A stretch of 64,000 nt of DNA from Nocardia tengchongensis (lineage in GTDB: Bacteria; Actinomycetota; Actinomycetes; Mycobacteriales; Mycobacteriaceae), in contig NZ_CP074371.1 of assembly GCF_018362975.1 (NCBI RefSeq), positions 248,001-312,000 on the forward strand. The letters run 5' to 3'. A program made the translations under genes and the position numbers. Below are positions 8,986 to 16,504 of the stretch, one piece after another (the stretch's first letter is position 1; every line of letters begins with the position of its first letter). A model generated the notes under the pieces. It saw nothing but the letters and a program-made list of their open reading frames with translations. It was not told the DNA's origin and made no database searches.

Positions 8986-10629
8986 GTGAGCACCACTCTG
9001 CATGCGCGCGGCCTGGCCGCCGGACACGGCGAGCGTCTGCTGTTCTCCGACCTGGACCTGATCCTCGCCCCCGGCGATGTGATCGGCCTGGTCGGTGTGA
9101 ACGGGGCGGGCAAGTCCACCCTGTTGCGCATGCTCGCCGACGGCGACGCCCACGAGGGCGAGATCGTGCTGAGCCCGCCCGACGCCACCGTCGGGTACCT
9201 GGCCCAGGAGCCCGAGCGCGTGGCCGGCGAGACCGTGCTGGAGTTCCTGCGCCGCCGCACGGGCGTGGCCGCCGCCCAGCAGATCATGGATTCCGCCGCC
9301 GAACGGCTCGCCGACGGCGGTGACGACGAGTACTCCCCCGCCCTGGAGCGCTGGCTCGCCCTGGGCGGCGCGGATCTGGAGCAGCGCGCCGACGAGGTGG
9401 CCGCCGATCTCGGTCTGGCCGGCAGCCTCCCGCACGGCCTGGACACCCCGATGACCGTGCTCTCGGGCGGTCAGGCGGCCCGGGCCGGGTTGGCCTCGGT
9501 GCTGTTGTCCCGCTTCGACATCCTGCTGCTCGACGAGCCCACCAACGATCTCGATCTGGATGGCCTGGCCCGGCTCGAGCAGTTCGTGACCGGCGTCCGC
9601 GAGCCGCTCATGGTGATCAGTCACGACCGGGAGTTCCTGGCGCGCACCGTGAATCGCATCGTCGAACTGGATCTGGCGCAGCAGCAGGTCGGCGTCTACG
9701 ACGGCGGCTACGACTCGTATCTGGAGGAGCGGGAGATCGCCCGCCGGCACGCCCGCGAGGCCTACGACGAGTTCGCCGACACCAAGGCCGGTCTGGAAGC
9801 GCGGGCGAACATGCAGCGCAATTGGATGGAACACGGTGTCCGCAATGCCCGCCGCAAGTCCAAGGCGGATTCGGACAAGATGGGCCGCAAGGCCCGCGCG
9901 GAATCCACCGAGAAGCAGGCGTCCAAGGTCAAGCAGACGATCAAGCGCATCGAACGCCTGGACGCGGTGGAGGAGCCGCGCAAGGAGTGGGAGTTGCGCA
10001 TGTCCATCGCGGCCGCGCCCCGCAGCGGCGCGGTGGTGGCGACGCTCTCCGGTGCGACGGTGAGCCGCGGCGACTTCACCCTCGGTCCGGTGACGGTGCA
10101 GGTGGATTGGGGCGACCGCATCGTCCTGACGGGCGCGAACGGCGCCGGGAAGTCCACCCTGCTGTCGCTGCTGCTCGGAAAGATGCAGCCGGACAACGGA
10201 TCCTCGTCGCTGGGCTCGGGCGTGGCGATCGGCGAGGTCGATCAGGCGCGCGGCCTGTTCCGCGGAAACGGCACTCTCGCCGACACTTTCAGCGCTCAGA
10301 TCCCCGACTGGAACGAATCCGACGTCCGCACCCTGCTCGCCAAGTTCGGTCTGCGCGGCCCGCATGTGCTGCGCCCCAACGACACCCTGTCCCCCGGCGA
10401 GCGCACCCGGGCCGCCCTGGCGCTGCTCCAGGCGCGCGGCGTGAACCTGCTGGTGCTGGACGAGCCCACCAACCACCTGGATCTGGCCGCCATCGAGCAG
10501 CTGGAGCAGGCGGTCGAATCCTTCGAGGGCACAGTCCTGTTGGTGACCCACGACCGCCGCATGCTCGACACGGTCACCGCCACCCGGCGCTGGCACCTGG
10601 CTGACGGCAAGCTGACCGAAGCCCACTGA
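8986..10629 (+). CDS. ABC-F family ATP-binding protein
   Basis: A 547-residue cytoplasmic protein with two fused ABC ATPase domains and no membrane segments, the layout of ABC-F translation factors and ribosome-protection proteins. Domain 1 has Walker A GVNGAGKST (about 36-44), signature LSGGQAARA and Walker B ILLLDEPTNDLD. Domain 2 has GANGAGKST (about 383), LSPGERTRA and LLVLDEPTNHLD. The charged linker (about 255-330, rich in Arg and Lys) is where ABC-F proteins contact tRNA and ribosome. GTG start at 8986. It is divergent from the PspC gene and convergent with glmM. It may be an EttA- or Uup-like housekeeping factor or an antibiotic-resistance factor; sequence alone does not decide. Confidence 0.9.
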   Translation: MSTTLHARGLAAGHGERLLFSDLDLILAPGDVIGLVGVNGAGKSTLLRMLADGDAHEGEIVLSPPDATVGYLAQEPERVAGETVLEFLRRRTGVAAAQQIMDSAAERLADGGDDEYSPALERWLALGGADLEQRADEVAADLGLAGSLPHGLDTPMTVLSGGQAARAGLASVLLSRFDILLLDEPTNDLDLDGLARLEQFVTGVREPLMVISHDREFLARTVNRIVELDLAQQQVGVYDGGYDSYLEEREIARRHAREAYDEFADTKAGLEARANMQRNWMEHGVRNARRKSKADSDKMGRKARAESTEKQASKVKQTIKRIERLDAVEEPRKEWELRMSIAAAPRSGAVVATLSGATVSRGDFTLGPVTVQVDWGDRIVLTGANGAGKSTLLSLLLGKMQPDNGSSSLGSGVAIGEVDQARGLFRGNGTLADTFSAQIPDWNESDVRTLLAKFGLRGPHVLRPNDTLSPGERTRAALALLQARGVNLLVLDEPTNHLDLAAIEQLEQAVESFEGTVLLVTHDRRMLDTVTATRRWHLADGKLTEAH

Positions 10630-10634
10630 CACGT

Positions 10635-10684
10635 CGAGTGGCACACCGGGGTCGGATATTCGTACCGCCCGGGTGCGCCACTCG
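10635..10684. terminator. Hairpin between convergent ABC-F gene and glmM
   Basis: CGAGTGGC at 10635-10642 pairs with GCCACTCG at 10677-10684. Inside it CACCGGG (10644-10650) pairs with CCCGGGTG (10668-10675) with one bulge. It lies 5 bp after the ABC-F stop and 8 bp from the glmM stop, so it probably ends transcription from both sides. Confidence 0.55.
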
Positions 10685-10692
10685 GCGAAAAG

Positions 10693-12069
10693 CTAGACGG
10701 CCTCGACCAGCTTGGCGAGCTGATCGGCCAGGTCGTGCGCCTGGGCGAGGTCGGTGGCCTCGACCATGACGCGGACCAGTTGTTCGGTTCCGCTGGGGCG
10801 CAGCAGGATTCGGCCGGTTTCGCCGAGCAGTTGTTCGGCCTGGGCGACGGCTTCCAGCACCGCGGGCGCGCTGGCGACGGCGGCCTTGTCCGAGACCGGG
10901 ACGTTCACCAGGATCTGCGGGACGGTCTGCACGATGCCCGCCAATTCCGCGAGGCCGCTCCCGGTTTCGGCCATCCGCGCCATCAGTTTGAGGCCGGTGA
11001 GCACGCCGTCGCCGGTGGTGCCGTAGCGCGGGAACACCACGTGGCCGGACTGCTCGCCGCCCAGGGTGTAGCCGCCGCTGCGGAGGTCCTCGAGCACGTA
11101 GCGGTCGCCGACGGCGGTGGTGCGCACCGTGATTCCGGCCGCGCGCATGGCGATGTGCAGGCCGAGGTTGCTCATGACGGTGGCGACCAGGGTGTCCTCG
11201 GCGAGTTCGCCGGACTCGCGCATGCCCACGGCGATCACGGCCATGATGGCGTCGCCGTCGACCACGGTGCCGGTGGCGTCCACGGCCAGGCAGCGGTCGG
11301 CGTCACCGTCGAGGGCGAGGCCGAGGTCCGCGCCGTGCTCGCGCACCGCGGCCTGGATCTGCTCCAGATGCGTGGAGCCGCAGCCGTCGTTGATGTTGAG
11401 GCCGTCGGGTTCGGCGTTGATCGGGATGACGGTCGCGCCCGCCTCACGGAAGGCGGCGGGGCCGACCTCGGAGGCCGCGCCGTGCGCGCAGTCCAGCACG
11501 ACGGTGAGCCCGCGCAGGTCGCGGCCGGTGGCCTGGACCAGGTGCTCGACGTAGCGTTCGTGGGTGCCTTCGAGGCTGTAGCGGTCGGTGACGTCGAAGA
11601 CGTGCCCGCCCAGTCCGGGCCGCCCGAGGATGCGTCCGATGGCGCCGCCGGTGGGCCGGGTGAATCCGCCGTCGGCGATGAGCGCCTCGATGCGGTCCTC
11701 GATGGCGTCGTCCAGCTTGTGCCCGCCCGCGGCGAAGATCTTGATGCCGTTGTCCGGCATGGGGTTGTGCGAGGCGGAGATCATCACGCCCAGGCAGGCG
11801 TCGTACACGCCGGTCAGGTAGGCGACGGCGGGCGTCGGCAGCACGCCGACCGACAGCACGTCCACGCCGGCGGAGGTCAGGCCCGCGGTGACGGCGGCTT
11901 CGAGCATCTCGCCGCTGGCGCGCGGATCGCGTCCGACGACGGCCACCGCGCGCTTCTTCCCGCGACTCAGTACCTGCGCGGCCGCGGCCGAAACCTGCAG
12001 TGCCAGTTCCGGACTCAACGAGTCATTGGCGAGCCCGCGGACACCGTCGGTGCCGAACAAACGTCCCAT
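10693..12069 (-). CDS. glmM: Phosphoglucosamine mutase
   Basis: GlmM converts glucosamine-6-phosphate to glucosamine-1-phosphate for UDP-GlcNAc synthesis, one step after GlmS, which is encoded upstream in the window. The 458-residue protein begins [16 protein letters not shown], as the family does, which fixes ATG 12069 rather than the longer open frame to 12159. The catalytic phosphoserine loop is [13 protein letters not shown] (near 104), the magnesium loop is LDGDADRC (near 245), and the phosphate-binding loop is [14 protein letters not shown] near the C-terminus. It follows rpsI on the same strand, separated by two strong hairpins, so it probably has its own promoter or depends on read-through. 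Confidence 0.97.
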   Translation of the reverse strand: MGRLFGTDGVRGLANDSLSPELALQVSAAAAQVLSRGKKRAVAVVGRDPRASGEMLEAAVTAGLTSAGVDVLSVGVLPTPAVAYLTGVYDACLGVMISASHNPMPDNGIKIFAAGGHKLDDAIEDRIEALIADGGFTRPTGGAIGRILGRPGLGGHVFDVTDRYSLEGTHERYVEHLVQATGRDLRGLTVVLDCAHGAASEVGPAAFREAGATVIPINAEPDGLNINDGCGSTHLEQIQAAVREHGADLGLALDGDADRCLAVDATGTVVDGDAIMAVIAVGMRESGELAEDTLVATVMSNLGLHIAMRAAGITVRTTAVGDRYVLEDLRSGGYTLGGEQSGHVVFPRYGTTGDGVLTGLKLMARMAETGSGLAELAGIVQTVPQILVNVPVSDKAAVASAPAVLEAVAQAEQLLGETGRILLRPSGTEQLVRVMVEATDLAQAHDLADQLAKLVEAV

Positions 12070-12104
12070 TACCTCAACACCCCTGCAGTTCGGTGGATAC
12101 AGCA

Positions 12105-12156
12105 CGAGAGCAGGCGCCCCTCCGGTCCGAAAACCGTTGCGGGGAGCCTGCTCTCG
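12105..12156 (-). terminator. Long-stem hairpin upstream of glmM
   Basis: CGAGAGCAGGC (12105-12115) pairs perfectly with GCCTGCTCTCG (12146-12156). After one mismatch the stem continues with CCCC/GGGG, giving a loop of about 20 nt. It lies between the rpsI terminator and the glmM start, in the leader of glmM. It could be a second terminator for the rplM-rpsI transcript or an RNA structure controlling glmM. No glmS-ribozyme-like sequence was recognised. Confidence 0.5.
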
Positions 12157-12176
12157 CACAGGTTGCCGTGTAGACG

Positions 12177-12214
12177 GTACCGTGCCCGGCCCCCACGAGG
12201 GCCGGGCACGGTAC
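12177..12214 (-). terminator. Strong intrinsic terminator after rpsI
   Basis: A 16-bp perfect stem (12177-12192 with 12199-12214) and a 6-nt loop (CCACGA) lies 18 bp after the rpsI stop. It is one of the strongest hairpins in the window. It lacks a U-tract, like many actinobacterial terminators. Confidence 0.75.
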
Positions 12215-12231
12215 GGCCTGACGGCGCAATA

Positions 12232-12747
12232 TCAGCGCTTCGAGTACTGAGGCGCCTTACGGGCCTTCTTGAGGCCGTACTTCTTACGCTCGGTGGCACG
12301 CGGGTCACGGGTCAGGAAGCCGGCACGCTTGAGGGCGGGACGGTCGTCCGGGGTGACCTCGATCAGCGCACGGGCGATGGCGAGACGCAGCGCGCCGGCC
12401 TGGCCGGACGGGCCGCCGCCGACGAGGCGGGCGAAGATGTCGAAGGTCTCAACGCGCTCGACGGTGACGAGCGGGGACTTCACCAGCTGCTGGTGCACCT
12501 TGTTCGGGAAGTAATCCTCGATGGTGCGGCCGTTCAGCACGAAGTTGCCGGTACCCGGCACCAGGCGCACGCGGACCACGGCCTCCTTGCGGCGGCCAAC
12601 GGTCTGGACCGGACGGTCCATGGCGACCGGGGCGGCGAAGGTCTCGGTGTACTCGGCCTCGGCCTCGTAACCGTCACCCTCTTCGACGACCTCCACGGCG
12701 GTGTCCTCGACGACGTAGTCGTCGTTGAATTCCTCAGGAGCGGTCAC
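12232..12747 (-). CDS. rpsI: 30S ribosomal protein S9
   Basis: S9 is a small-subunit protein whose C-terminal tail reaches the P-site tRNA. The 171-residue protein has the conserved core starting [17 protein letters not shown] (near 50), the [15 protein letters not shown] helix, and the C-terminus ending in KAPQYSKR, where the universal SKR contacts tRNA. The acidic N-terminal extension of about 45 residues, rich in Glu, is also found in mycobacterial and nocardial S9. The start codon overlaps the rplM stop by four bases, so translation is coupled. Confidence 0.97.
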   Translation of the reverse strand: MTAPEEFNDDYVVEDTAVEVVEEGDGYEAEAEYTETFAAPVAMDRPVQTVGRRKEAVVRVRLVPGTGNFVLNGRTIEDYFPNKVHQQLVKSPLVTVERVETFDIFARLVGGGPSGQAGALRLAIARALIEVTPDDRPALKRAGFLTRDPRATERKKYGLKKARKAPQYSKR

Positions 12748-13187
12748 TGGGCCACCTGCTTGATCTCGAAGGGGATGGGCTGCTGCGCGGCGTGCGGGTG
12801 GTTCGGGCCCGCGTAGACCTTCAGCTTGCCGATGATCTGGTTGCCCAGCTTGTTCTTCGGGATCATGCCCTTGACGGCACGCTCGACCAGACGGTCGGGG
12901 CGGGTGTCCAGGATCTGGCCCACGGTACGGCCCTTCAGACCACCCGGGTGACCGGAGTGGGTGTAGAGGACCTTGTCCTGCCGCTTGTTGCCGGAGATGG
13001 CAACCTTCTCGGCGTTGATGATGATGACGAAGTCGCCGCCATCAACGTTCGGAGCGTAGGTCGGCTTGTTCTTGCCACGCAGGATGTTCGCAGCCTGCAC
13101 GGAAAGACGGCCGAGCACTACGTCAGTGGCGTCGATGACGTACCACTTGCGGGTCACGTCACCGCCCTTGGGGCTGTACGTAGGCAC
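12744..13187 (-). CDS. rplM: 50S ribosomal protein L13
   Basis: L13 is an early-assembly large-subunit protein. The start is GTG 13187, giving a 147-residue protein beginning (V/M)[18 protein letters not shown], as in mycobacteria; the open frame upstream to 13313 is not part of it. AGGGA lies upstream of the GTG. The conserved [18 protein letters not shown] and the C-terminal [18 protein letters not shown] are both present. It forms an operon with rpsI. The 250 bp upstream should hold the promoter; the gene before it ends in a terminator at 13406-13435. In M. tuberculosis rplM flanks the ESX-4 locus, which is also the arrangement here. Confidence 0.97.
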   Translation of the reverse strand: MPTYSPKGGDVTRKWYVIDATDVVLGRLSVQAANILRGKNKPTYAPNVDGGDFVIIINAEKVAISGNKRQDKVLYTHSGHPGGLKGRTVGQILDTRPDRLVERAVKGMIPKNKLGNQIIGKLKVYAGPNHPHAAQQPIPFEIKQVAQ

Positions 13188-13405
13188 AGTGCATCCCTGT
13201 CTGTCGTAGGTTTTGCCAGCCAAGTGTGTGGTCGAGCTGATCCCGGCGGCCGGAAGAGACCCAGGGCTCGTGTGACAACCAGTTGCCTGGCCGTACCGCA
13301 CACCAACGAGCAACCTTACCAGCGGGGGCGGCGGTCCCTCGAATCCGGCCCCCAGCCCCGGAATGGGCGAACCGGCGAGTGAAGCACATCACCCTCCAAC
13401 CGAAA

Positions 13406-13435
13406 GGGCCCTTCCGGCGATCACCGAAAGGGCCC
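13406..13435 (-). terminator. Intrinsic terminator after the 996-residue repeat protein gene
   Basis: GGGCCCTTCCGG (13406-13417) pairs with CCGAAAGGGCCC (13424-13435): a 12-bp stem with one G-U wobble on the minus-strand RNA and a 6-nt loop. It starts 5 bp after the stop codon at 13441. Confidence 0.7.
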
Positions 13436-13440
13436 ACAGG

Positions 13441-16431
13441 TCAGATGTGCAACGGCGGGCCGGGGTCGATGCCGCGCACCGGCCCGGGCAGCGTGTAGCG
13501 GAGGGTGTCGATGCCGAGGCGCAGGCATTCCAGGCTCTGCGGGTCGCCGATGGTGGCGACGCCCGAACCCGGCAGGCCGGACACGAACGGGGTCATTGCG
13601 CACGAGTCGCCGACCGGACGCAACTCACCGACAGTGGCCCGCGCGACGACGCCGGAGGCGGTCCCGGGCGCGACAGACGTCCAGGAGGCGGTCCCGGACG
13701 CGGTGGATGTCAGGGACGACGCGGGCGGGACGGACTCGGCAGCCACGTTCGCCCGCTGATCCGAGTGCGCGCCCAGCAGCGACAGGGCCGCGGCGCCGAC
13801 CACGATGGGCGCACCGAACGGCTTGCGCATCTTGCCCCACAGCTTGCCCTTGCGTGGCTTGCGCTCACCCTCGGAGCCCGATCCGGAGTCCGAATCCGAC
13901 TGCCCAGCGGCATCTTCCGGCGCTTGCGGATTCGAGCCACGCACCCCCGACGACATCGACCCACCGTACATCGCGCCGGGCTGACCAGGAGCGTTTCCAC
14001 CGGATCCAGCAAAACTCCCGCGACCCGAACCGGACGTATCCCCCTCGGGCCCATAGGGACCCGCCGGATAACCGCCCGTGGTGTACCCGCCCTGCGCACC
14101 GTATCCGCCCGGGCCGTATCCACCCTGGTTGTACTGCCCGCCCGGCCCCTGCTGCGAGCCGTACTGGCCGCCGGGACCCTGCTGCGCACCACCCGGGCCG
14201 TAACCGCCCTGAGCGGAACCTTCCGATCCCGCAGCGTTCGCCGAACCGTAGCCCGCGCCATAGCCGCTGCCACCGGTCGAGCCCGGCCCGCCTGCGCCCG
14301 GCCCGAATTGACCGGCGGCGGCCTGCGACTCACCCGGCCCATACGCGCCGGGCTGCCCATAGCCGCCATGCACCTGACCACCGGGCCCGAAAGCGCCACC
14401 CGGCTGCCCCTGGCCGTAACCGCCCTGGCCGCCTGGACCGTACGTGCCCGCGGCACCCTGCCCCTGCTGCGCACCGGCGCCACCAAGTCCCTGCTGAGCA
14501 CCCGCGGCACCCGAACTCTGCTGCGCGCCCGCGGAACCTGGTCCCTGCTGCGCGCCTGCCGAACCCGGACCCTGCTGTGCACCTGCGGAGCCTGAACCTT
14601 GATGCGTGCCCGCCGAACCTGGTCCCTGCTGCGCACCCGCGGAGCCCGAACCTTGTTGCGCGCCTGCGGCACCCGGCCCGTATCCGCCGTCTGCGGCGTG
14701 TGCCGACGCCGCGTAGCCCTGGCGGCCCGACCCGGCACCACCCTGGTGGCCGGATCCCGGACCGCCCTGGTCACCAGGTCCGAAGACCGTCGTCATCTGA
14801 TCGTCGGCGGGTGAACCCGGCGGCCGCATGAACCGGCCGCCGACGCCTTCCAGTCCGGGCGGCAGCGTCCCGCGTCCCCCGGCCACGGGCTGTCCCCCAG
14901 TGCTCGGACCTTCGGTGCCGCGCGTAACCCCTTGGCCCGCTTCGCCGCTCGGCGACGTCCCCGCCGCCGAGGCGGCGTTCCGATCGGGTTCGCCCACTCC
15001 AGTCTGTGTGAGCCGTGCCAGTTCCGCGGCGGTCACCCGCTGGGTGATGCCGCCGGGCCCGGTGTTGCCCGTCGCGCTGCCCTGAGCCGCTGCGTCCTGC
15101 GCGGTGATGCGCCGCGTGAGTCCTTCGGCGGCCGGATCGTCGGGCCGGCCCGACGTCGACCCCTTCGTCAGGGCGGCCACGGCCGCGGCCTCCTCGGCGG
15201 TCAGACGACGAGTCCGGCCCTCCGAGTCGCCCGCCGGACTACCGGCGTCGGCCGCAGGCTGCGGGCCCGTGCGAGGCGCGGAACCAGGCCGCTGCGTAGC
15301 GGATTCAGGCGCGGGCGGTGAATCCATGTGCCGGGGAACCAGTTCCGGCTGCTGAGCCAGCGGTTCGGGCTGGCGTTGCAGCGGCCGGTCGGCGGGTCCG
15401 CCGCTGACATGGCGCGGCCCCTGCTCGATCGGTCGCGCGTCAGCGCCTCCGAGCTGCTGTTCGGAGCCACTCTGCTGCCCGACGGCGCCCGCCTGCTGCG
15501 GCGATCCCGCCTGCTGCCCAGCGGTACCGGCCTGCTGCGCCGATCCTGCCTGCTGCCCGGCGGCGGGCCGGGGCCGGTCGTAGGCCGGGTCGCCTTCGCT
15601 GTCGGCGACCAACAGGTGGGTCGCACCCAGAACGAGCGCGTGCATCGGATGGTCGGCGACCTGGAAGCGGTGGCCGAGGTGGTTCTGAAAGGCCAGGCGC
15701 AAAGCGTCGTTGAAGCAGACGTTGCCGGTGAGCAGCACCCTCGAGGTGTCGGCGTTGATGGCGCGGGCGGCGGCCATCACCTCGATGACGACATTGTCGG
15801 CGGCGTGGGCCTCGTGCAGCGCTTCGGCGGTGATGGCGACGCTGACCGATTCGGTGGGCTGATCGTCGTTGCCGTGGACCGCGACGACCAGGCATTCACG
15901 GCCGTCGGAGTAGACGCCGACCGCGCCGACGGCGGGACCGCGCCCGGGCGCCCGGACCAGGCCGAGGGCGCGCACGTACCCGGACAGCGCCACCGATTCG
16001 GGCAGCGGTTCGGCGGGCACGCCGAGTTGTTCGACCAGCCGCACGAATTCGTCGACCTTGGGGTCGGGCCATTCGTCGGGGAAGGGCAGCGCGAGCACGT
16101 CCGGTGTGGTCCCGAGGTGCTCGACGGCCGAGGCCAGCGGGTTGTGCATGCGGGCGCGGAACACCAGTTCGGCGGGCCAGGTCGCCCCGGCCACCACGAT
16201 CTGCGGGTGCCCGATGATGTCGCGTACGTCCGAGATGGCGATGCCGACATCGGGCCGCCGGTCCACGCCGGCGGTGTGCAGCCGCCCGGACGAGTCCGCC
16301 AGCAGATACGCCGGAGGGGTGTACGAACCCTCAACCAGGACCGGGCGGATGGGCGAACCGCCGCCACCGGCGGCCACCGACACCACGTCCCAGCCGAGAT
16401 GCACTGCCCCAACTCGCGCCGTCACGGTCAT
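13441..16431 (-). CDS. Large T7SS-associated-type protein: ASKHA-like N-terminus, long Gly/Gln repeat region, single membrane segment
   Basis: A 996-residue protein in four parts. Residues 1-300 form a globular domain (starting MTVTARVGAVHLGWDVVSV and including SRVLLTGNVCFNDAL) that vaguely recalls Hsp70/actin-type ATPase folds. Residues 300-580 are Pro/Gln-rich. Residues 580-840 are Gly/Gln/Ala-rich, with tandem nonapeptides of the form SAGAQQGPG and then Gly/Tyr-rich sequence. A basic stretch near 870 precedes one hydrophobic segment (APIVVGAAALSLLGA, about 880), with the last 100 residues presumably outside. ATG 16431 is preferred to 16482. Its position between rplM and the ESX genes recalls the Rv3446c-type protein of ESX-4, but this homology is an inference. 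The FHA-ABC gene lies 73 bp upstream on the same strand. Confidence 0.55.
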   Translation of the reverse strand: MTVTARVGAVHLGWDVVSVAAGGGGSPIRPVLVEGSYTPPAYLLADSSGRLHTAGVDRRPDVGIAISDVRDIIGHPQIVVAGATWPAELVFRARMHNPLASAVEHLGTTPDVLALPFPDEWPDPKVDEFVRLVEQLGVPAEPLPESVALSGYVRALGLVRAPGRGPAVGAVGVYSDGRECLVVAVHGNDDQPTESVSVAITAEALHEAHAADNVVIEVMAAARAINADTSRVLLTGNVCFNDALRLAFQNHLGHRFQVADHPMHALVLGATHLLVADSEGDPAYDRPRPAAGQQAGSAQQAGTAGQQAGSPQQAGAVGQQSGSEQQLGGADARPIEQGPRHVSGGPADRPLQRQPEPLAQQPELVPRHMDSPPAPESATQRPGSAPRTGPQPAADAGSPAGDSEGRTRRLTAEEAAAVAALTKGSTSGRPDDPAAEGLTRRITAQDAAAQGSATGNTGPGGITQRVTAAELARLTQTGVGEPDRNAASAAGTSPSGEAGQGVTRGTEGPSTGGQPVAGGRGTLPPGLEGVGGRFMRPPGSPADDQMTTVFGPGDQGGPGSGHQGGAGSGRQGYAASAHAADGGYGPGAAGAQQGSGSAGAQQGPGSAGTHQGSGSAGAQQGPGSAGAQQGPGSAGAQQSSGAAGAQQGLGGAGAQQGQGAAGTYGPGGQGGYGQGQPGGAFGPGGQVHGGYGQPGAYGPGESQAAAGQFGPGAGGPGSTGGSGYGAGYGSANAAGSEGSAQGGYGPGGAQQGPGGQYGSQQGPGGQYNQGGYGPGGYGAQGGYTTGGYPAGPYGPEGDTSGSGRGSFAGSGGNAPGQPGAMYGGSMSSGVRGSNPQAPEDAAGQSDSDSGSGSEGERKPRKGKLWGKMRKPFGAPIVVGAAALSLLGAHSDQRANVAAESVPPASSLTSTASGTASWTSVAPGTASGVVARATVGELRPVGDSCAMTPFVSGLPGSGVATIGDPQSLECLRLGIDTLRYTLPGPVRGIDPGPPLHI
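14447..14690. repeat. About nine degenerate 27-bp tandem repeats inside the 996-residue protein gene
   Basis: The minus strand encodes about nine consecutive nonapeptides of the form (G/S)AGAQQGxG. The DNA repeats drift at third positions, and one unit reads THQ instead of AQQ. Repeats of this type change copy number by slippage and make this a place where assemblies can be wrong. Confidence 0.75.
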
Positions 16432-16504
16432 CAGTCTGCCTGCTCGCCCTGCTGAGCGCGCGACCGAATCACTACTTCGCACCCCCGCCTGGGTGTATGA
16501 CCGG

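Noticed and set aside
10735..12816. 693-residue open frame antisense to glmM, rpsI and their gap
   Set aside because: It crosses two essential genes on the other strand and two strong terminators; composition is of a shadow frame.
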